Shown here piece after piece: positions 32,058 through 35,591 of a stretch of DNA of 35,591 bases. The translations under genes were made by a program, and so were the position numbers. Below the pieces are notes generated by a model. It worked only from the letters and a program-made list of their open reading frames with translations, did not search any database and was not told the origin of the DNA. Source of the DNA: Pseudomonadota bacterium (lineage in GTDB: Bacteria; Pseudomonadota; Gammaproteobacteria; Burkholderiales; Burkholderiaceae_C); contig JAFEEH010000235.1 in assembly GCA_018241185.1 (NCBI GenBank), positions 1 to 35,591 of the forward strand, read 5' to 3'. Position 1 is the stretch's first letter. Each line of letters opens with the position of its first letter.

Positions 32058-33008
32058 ATGCGCCCTCTTCCCATTGCCCGCTCCGGCGCAGCCGTCGGCC
32101 TCGCGCTGCTGCTCGCCGCCTGCTCGCGCGAGGAGGCATCGCCCGCCTCCGCCGCGGCCTCGGGCCAGCCCGCGGCGCAGAAGTCCGCCGCACGCAGCCC
32201 CTCGCTGCGGCGCCAGGATCTGATGCCGCTGGCTTTTCCCGGCTGGCAGGACAACGACACCGCCCGCGTGGGCCATCCTGCGCTGCCAGAACTCGGCGAC
32301 GACGGTCGGCCCGTGGCCGACAGCGCGAAGCCCACCGCGGCCCGCGTGACGCCGCGCGAGGTGGTGCGCCTGTCGGACAGCCGCGCCGTGCTGCTGACCG
32401 AGACCGTGCCGCTGGATGACCAGGGCCATCCACTGGATGCGCATGTTTCCGGCGCCTGGCTCGGGGCCTACTTCTTCGAACGGCAGGGCGAAAGTTGGGT
32501 GCTCTCGCAGCGGCAGGACGCGGTCGACTACCTCGGCTTCATGGGCAGCTTCGGCGAAACCGCAGTGCACCGCGTGGCACCCGCGCGCCTGGTGCTTGGT
32601 GCCACCTACGGCAGTTGCTGGCAGGGCTACTGCGGCAGCTGGCTGTCGGCCTGGGAGCTGCGGCGCGATGGCGTGCGCCGCGTGCTCGACGGCGTGGCGC
32701 TCTCGGCGTCCAACACCGGCGCGCAGGAAGCCTGCGAGGCCGTGCTCGCCGGAGGCCGACGCGGCCGCGCCGCCGCCGGCGGACCGCGCGACGCGTGCTT
32801 CGACATCGAAGGCACGCCGCGCTTCGCGCAGGGCGTGCGCGACGACACGCCCGGTGTGCTGACCCTGAGCTTCCGAGGCGCACGCACTGCCGAAGGACGC
32901 CCCGCCGCACGCGCCCGCGTCAGGCGTGTCGACGAGCAGGCCGTCTACGCCTGGCAGGACGGCCGCTACGTGCTTTCGCGCGGGCGCAATCCCGTGCCGG
33001 GCTTCTGA
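32058..33008 (+). CDS. Lipoprotein of unknown function
   Basis: 316 residues. Signal peptide with lipobox 'GLALLLAAC' (Cys at residue 22) followed by a Ser/Ala-rich spacer. The mature part ('LAFPGWQDNDTARVGHPALP', 'RAVLLTETVPLDDQGHPLDA', 'WLGAYFFERQGESWVLSQRQ', 'ATYGSCWQGYCGSWLSAWEL') contains four cysteines that could form disulfides (two in 'SCWQGYC', one each near 'EACEAV' and 'DACFDI'). I do not recognise a named family. It reads like a periplasmic, FAD/heme-free stress- or export-associated protein found in betaproteobacteria. It is divergent from the nitronate monooxygenase (107-base gap) and its stop is 15 bases from the convergent SDR stop. No function is assigned. Confidence 0.75.
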   Translation: MRPLPIARSGAAVGLALLLAACSREEASPASAAASGQPAAQKSAARSPSLRRQDLMPLAFPGWQDNDTARVGHPALPELGDDGRPVADSAKPTAARVTPREVVRLSDSRAVLLTETVPLDDQGHPLDAHVSGAWLGAYFFERQGESWVLSQRQDAVDYLGFMGSFGETAVHRVAPARLVLGATYGSCWQGYCGSWLSAWELRRDGVRRVLDGVALSASNTGAQEACEAVLAGGRRGRAAAGGPRDACFDIEGTPRFAQGVRDDTPGVLTLSFRGARTAEGRPAARARVRRVDEQAVYAWQDGRYVLSRGRNPVPGF

Positions 33009-33023
33009 AGCGCCCGCGCGGGA

Positions 33024-33773
33024 TCACAGCCCACCCGCCACTTTGAGCGTCGTCCCGGTCACGTACGAAGCCTCGGGCGACAGCATCCAGACGATCGCTG
33101 CTGCGATCTCTTCGGCCTCACCGGGCCGTTGCATCGGGATGCGCGCCGCCACGCGCTGCGGGCGTCCAGGCTCGCCGGCGGTGGCGTGGATCTCGGTCAG
33201 CGTGGTGCCGGGTGACACCGCATTGACGCGGATGCCCTGCCCGGCCAGTTCCTTCGCCAGTCCCACGGTGAAGGCCTCGACCGCTGCCTTGCTTGCGGCG
33301 TAGTGAACGTACTCGCCCGGCGCGCCCAGGCTGGCGGCGATGGACGACACGTTGACGATCGCGCCCGCCGTCCCGTCGGTCTGCCAACGACGCACCACCT
33401 GCTGCGTGAGGGCCATGAGGCCCAGCACGTTGACATCGAGCACGCGCCGGAAGGTTGCGACGTCCTGCCCCAAGAACGGCCCCAACGGGCCCGTGACACC
33501 GGTGTTGTTGACCAGCGCCGCGAGCGGCGCACGCAGAGGCGGCAGGCGCTCCAGCAGCGTGGCCATGGCCTGCGCATCGCCGGCGTCGGCCTGCATCGCG
33601 TGCGCGAAGCGGCCGAGTCGCTGCACCGCCGCCACCACCTGCTGCGCGGCCTCGTGCCTCTCGGCGTAGGTGAAGCACATGTCGTAGCCGCGTTGCGCTG
33701 CAAGCCGCGCGGTGGCAGCGCCGATGCCGCGGCTGCCGCCGGTAATGAGCACGGTGCCCGGAATGGATGCCAT
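33024..33773 (-). CDS. Short-chain dehydrogenase/reductase (FabG-like)
   Basis: 249 residues. Classical SDR: cofactor motif T11-G-G-S-R-G-I-G18, 'LVNNTGV' (Ala of NNAG replaced by Thr), structural N115, S143/S144 and catalytic Y158-x3-K162 in 'HYAASKAA', then 'RVNAVSPGTTLTEIHA'. The Arg after the second Gly (SRG) suggests NADP(H), though cofactor use is not certain. It resembles 3-oxoacyl-ACP-reductase-like oxidoreductases annotated as glucose-1-dehydrogenase/YgfF homologues. AAAGGAAA precedes the start. It is 47 bases downstream of the LysR gene on the same strand, so co-transcription is possible. Substrate unknown. Confidence 0.92.
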   Translation of the reverse strand: MASIPGTVLITGGSRGIGAATARLAAQRGYDMCFTYAERHEAAQQVVAAVQRLGRFAHAMQADAGDAQAMATLLERLPPLRAPLAALVNNTGVTGPLGPFLGQDVATFRRVLDVNVLGLMALTQQVVRRWQTDGTAGAIVNVSSIAASLGAPGEYVHYAASKAAVEAFTVGLAKELAGQGIRVNAVSPGTTLTEIHATAGEPGRPQRVAARIPMQRPGEAEEIAAAIVWMLSPEASYVTGTTLKVAGGL

Positions 33774-33820
33774 GGCGTTTCCTTTCTCTGCCGCGAGCCC
33801 TGAGTGCGCTGTGGCGGGCC

Positions 33821-34684
33821 TCAGGGCTCATTGCCGATCACTTCGAAGAACGCGCGGACCATGCGGGTGTCCCGCCGCTCGGACAGGCAAACGACGTGCG
33901 CGTACGTGCGCACCTGGGCGTCGTCGAGCCGCACCGTGTGAAGCCCCGGCCCCGGGACGTACTCGACTTCCGATACGGCCGCCACACCGAGGTTCTGGGC
34001 CACCGCTTCCCGGATGATCTCGCGGCTGCCCACCTCCATCACGACTTCGGGCGTGACGCGCGCCACCTTGAGCGCAGACTCGATCGCCTTGCGCGTCGTG
34101 GAACCCGACTCGCGCAGGATGAGCTTCTCACCTTCCAGTTCTGCGATCCGGATACTGCGGCGTCGCGCGAAGCGATGCTCGGTAGAGCAGAAGATCACCA
34201 CCGGATGCTCGCTGTAAGGCACCGAAACGAAGCGCTTGTCACGGGCCACCTGGGCCAGCACGCCGACATCGGCGCTGTAGTCGGCCAGCCGATCCAGCAC
34301 GTCCTGCGAGTTGCCGGTGACCACGGACACCTTGATGCCCGGGTAGCGCGTGTGGAAGGCCGCCAACATGCGGGTCACATGCGAAGGGCCCACGGCGGCC
34401 ACGCGCAGATGGCCAGACCGCAGTTCGCCCGACTCGCGCAACAGCTGCACCGCCTCCGACTCCAGGCTGAAGATCTGGCGCGACAGATGCAGCAGCCGTT
34501 CGCCCATCTCGGTGGGCCGCACCTGGCGGCCGGTGCGATGGAACAGCTCCACCTTGTAGAGCGCCTCGAGCTGGCCCACCTGGGTGGTCACCGTGGGCTG
34601 GCTGACGTGCAGGCTTTGCGCTGCCGCCGTGAAGGTGCCGGTGGTGGCCACGGCGTGGAACGAACGCAGTTGGGTCAGGCGCAT
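33821..34684 (-). CDS. LysR-family regulator adjacent to phosphonate transport gene
   Basis: 287 residues. The N-terminal winged helix ('LRSFHAVATTGTFTAAAQSL', then 'HVSQPTVTTQVGQLEALYKV') and effector domain ('VVTGNSQDVLDRLADYSADV', 'ILRESGSTTRKAIESAL') are complete; the 'SGSTTR' loop is typical of CysB/CbbR-like LysR proteins that sense oxyanions or phospho-compounds. It is divergent from phnC across 184 bases, which hold a 24-bp dyad (34730-34753), so it probably controls phosphonate (e.g. aminoethylphosphonate) uptake. Similar LysR genes next to phosphonate transporters are known in betaproteobacteria. It may also be transcribed with the downstream SDR. Confidence 0.92.
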   Translation of the reverse strand: MRLTQLRSFHAVATTGTFTAAAQSLHVSQPTVTTQVGQLEALYKVELFHRTGRQVRPTEMGERLLHLSRQIFSLESEAVQLLRESGELRSGHLRVAAVGPSHVTRMLAAFHTRYPGIKVSVVTGNSQDVLDRLADYSADVGVLAQVARDKRFVSVPYSEHPVVIFCSTEHRFARRRSIRIAELEGEKLILRESGSTTRKAIESALKVARVTPEVVMEVGSREIIREAVAQNLGVAAVSEVEYVPGPGLHTVRLDDAQVRTYAHVVCLSERRDTRMVRAFFEVIGNEP

Positions 34685-34729
34685 GGATGGGGTCCTCGGC
34701 GGGTCGACGCGCGACTATAGATTGCATCA

Positions 34730-34753
34730 ATACAAGAGCCCCAAAACTTGTAT
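34730..34753. promoter_or_regulatory. 24-bp dyad, candidate LysR operator upstream of phnC
   Basis: Arms ATACAAG (34730-34736) and CTTGTAT (34747-34753) separated by 10 bases. A smaller dyad ATTG-CAT-CAAT lies just before it (about 34721-34731). These lie 46 bases from the LysR start and 116 from phnC, the usual position for a LysR recognition/activation region. Confidence 0.55.
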
Positions 34754-34779
34754 GGCGGAAATGGATGGATCGGGGCCGC

Positions 34780-34797
34780 GTGTCACCGATCCGTCAC
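34780..34797 (+). promoter_or_regulatory. Pho-box-like direct repeat upstream of phnC
   Basis: GTGTCAC, four bases (CGAT), CCGTCAC. This matches the Pho-box plan of two CTGTCAT-like 7-mers with 11-base spacing (5 of 7 and 6 of 7 by eye). It is 71 bases before the phnC start and would allow PhoB activation under phosphate limitation, as known for phosphonate genes. A -10-like A/T patch follows about ten bases later. Confidence 0.5.
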
Positions 34798-34868
34798 ACG
34801 CGGTCCAAATACTGCCCGCAATCCCAGCCCACACCGCCGGGCGCCGCAAGCGGCCCGGTCCATCCGAC

Positions 34869-35591
34869 ATGAATCCCGTTGTTCTACGCGCGCAGTCCCT
34901 TCGCAAGACCTACGCCGGCCATCAGGCCTTGCGCGACGTCCACCTCGAGGTGCGGCGCGGCGAACGCGTGGCCCTGCTCGGCGCCTCGGGGTCGGGCAAG
35001 TCGACCCTGATCCGCTGCCTGTGCGGCCTGGAGACCAGCGATCCCTCCACGGGGCATGTCGAGGTCTTCGGGCGCACCCTGCAATCCAGAGGGCGCAACA
35101 GCGCCGAGATCCGCGCCCTGCGGCGGCGCATCGGCGTCATCTTCCAGCAATTCAACCTGGTCGGACGCGTGAGCGTCATGCGCAATGTCCTCACGGGCCT
35201 GGCGGCAGACGCGCCCTTGTGGCGGGCGCTGCTGGGCCGCTACGCCCTGACGGACCAGGCCCGCGCGCTGGACGCCCTCGATGCCATCGGGCTGGCGCCC
35301 CAGGCCTTCCAGCGCGCCTCGACGCTGTCCGGCGGGCAGCAGCAGCGCGCCGCGATCGCACGGGTGCTGGTCCAGGGGGCCGAGATCGTGCTGGCCGACG
35401 AACCGGTGGCATCGCTGGACCCGCAGTCCACCCAGCGCGTGATGGAACAGCTCACGGCGCTCAACCGCGACGCGGGCATGACACTGGTCGTGAGCCTGCA
35501 CCACGTGGCGCTGGCACAGCGATTCTGCGAGCGCGTCGTCGCCCTGCGCGATGGCGCGCTGGTCTACGACGGCCCCAGCGCCGCGCTCACG
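34869..35591 (+). CDS. phnC: Phosphonate ABC transporter ATP-binding protein, 3' end outside window
   Basis: 241 codons are visible with no stop before the right edge; PhnC proteins are typically ~260-280 residues, so little is missing. Walker A G38-A-S-G-S-G-K-S-T46, Q-loop 'GVIFQQFNLVGRVSVMRNVL' (the FNLVGR-S-V segment is distinctive for PhnC), signature 'LSGGQQQRAAIARVL', Walker B 'IVLADEPVASLD', and H-loop 'SLHHVALA'. It powers uptake of phosphonates with PhnD and PhnE, expected just beyond the window. It is preceded by a Pho-box-like repeat and a LysR-type dyad and is divergent from the LysR regulator. The Shine-Dalgarno is weak. Confidence 0.93.
   Translation, partial: MNPVVLRAQSLRKTYAGHQALRDVHLEVRRGERVALLGASGSGKSTLIRCLCGLETSDPSTGHVEVFGRTLQSRGRNSAEIRALRRRIGVIFQQFNLVGRVSVMRNVLTGLAADAPLWRALLGRYALTDQARALDALDAIGLAPQAFQRASTLSGGQQQRAAIARVLVQGAEIVLADEPVASLDPQSTQRVMEQLTALNRDAGMTLVVSLHHVALAQRFCERVVALRDGALVYDGPSAALT

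Noticed and set aside
1-35591. CRISPR arrays, tRNA/rRNA genes, insertion sequences, prophage or integron elements
   Set aside because: No regularly spaced repeats, no RNA-gene signatures, and no transposase, integrase or phage proteins were recognised.

Overview
The window is about 35.6 kb of very GC-rich bacterial DNA with dense, mostly short-gapped genes. Strong G/C preference at third codon positions, two periplasmic Bug-type (tripartite tricarboxylate) receptors, many LysR/AraC/IclR regulators, Gly-rich lipoprotein leaders and GC-hairpin intergenic repeats point to a betaproteobacterium, most likely Comamonadaceae (Variovorax/Acidovorax-like). This is an inference from gene families and repeat style; there is no rRNA or marker gene. 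No tRNA, rRNA, CRISPR array, transposase or phage gene was seen.

Layout. 1-2736: a Rieske ring-hydroxylating oxygenase followed by a Bug receptor (cut by the window edge), divergent from an IclR regulator with a palindrome between them. 3022-4848: AraC regulator and TerC-type membrane protein. 5046-9002: an NHL-propeller lipoprotein, then a NarL-type response regulator with a hybrid histidine kinase. 9189-10373: a GH100-like glycosidase. 10543-19653: a catabolic cluster on the plus strand comprising LysR, CoA ligase, acyl-CoA dehydrogenase, Bug receptor and a three-subunit dehydrogenase (Tat small subunit, GMC flavoprotein with a Cys cluster, triheme cytochrome c). 19835-25965: a YhaJ-like LysR regulator divergent from a tightly coupled five-gene operon (YcaC-like hydrolase, XapX membrane protein, YtcJ-like amidohydrolase, DoxX-like protein, MFS exporter). 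25990-28248: UBP zinc-finger protein with AraC regulator, then a DUF3014 protein. 28467-31950: diguanylate cyclase, carboxylesterase and nitronate monooxygenase on one strand. 32058-34684: lipoprotein, SDR oxidoreductase, LysR. 34869-end: phosphonate ABC ATPase PhnC, preceded by a dyad and a Pho-box-like repeat.

How genes may work together. The 10.5-19.7 kb cluster could oxidise an alcohol or aldehyde in the periplasm, pass electrons to the triheme cytochrome, then activate the acid to a CoA thioester and dehydrogenate it. The 20-26 kb operon looks like an inducible hydrolysis-plus-export module for a small organic amide or aromatic compound under a YhaJ-like sensor with a clear 21-bp operator. 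The phnC end is probably a phosphate-starvation-controlled phosphonate importer.

The most notable non-coding signal is a family of 71-bp two-hairpin repeats (three close copies plus one diverged relative). All four lie just 3' of a minus-strand gene in the same polarity. Other points of note are a CoA ligase whose only good Shine-Dalgarno precedes an ATC codon, and an acyl-CoA dehydrogenase lacking both known positions of the catalytic glutamate.
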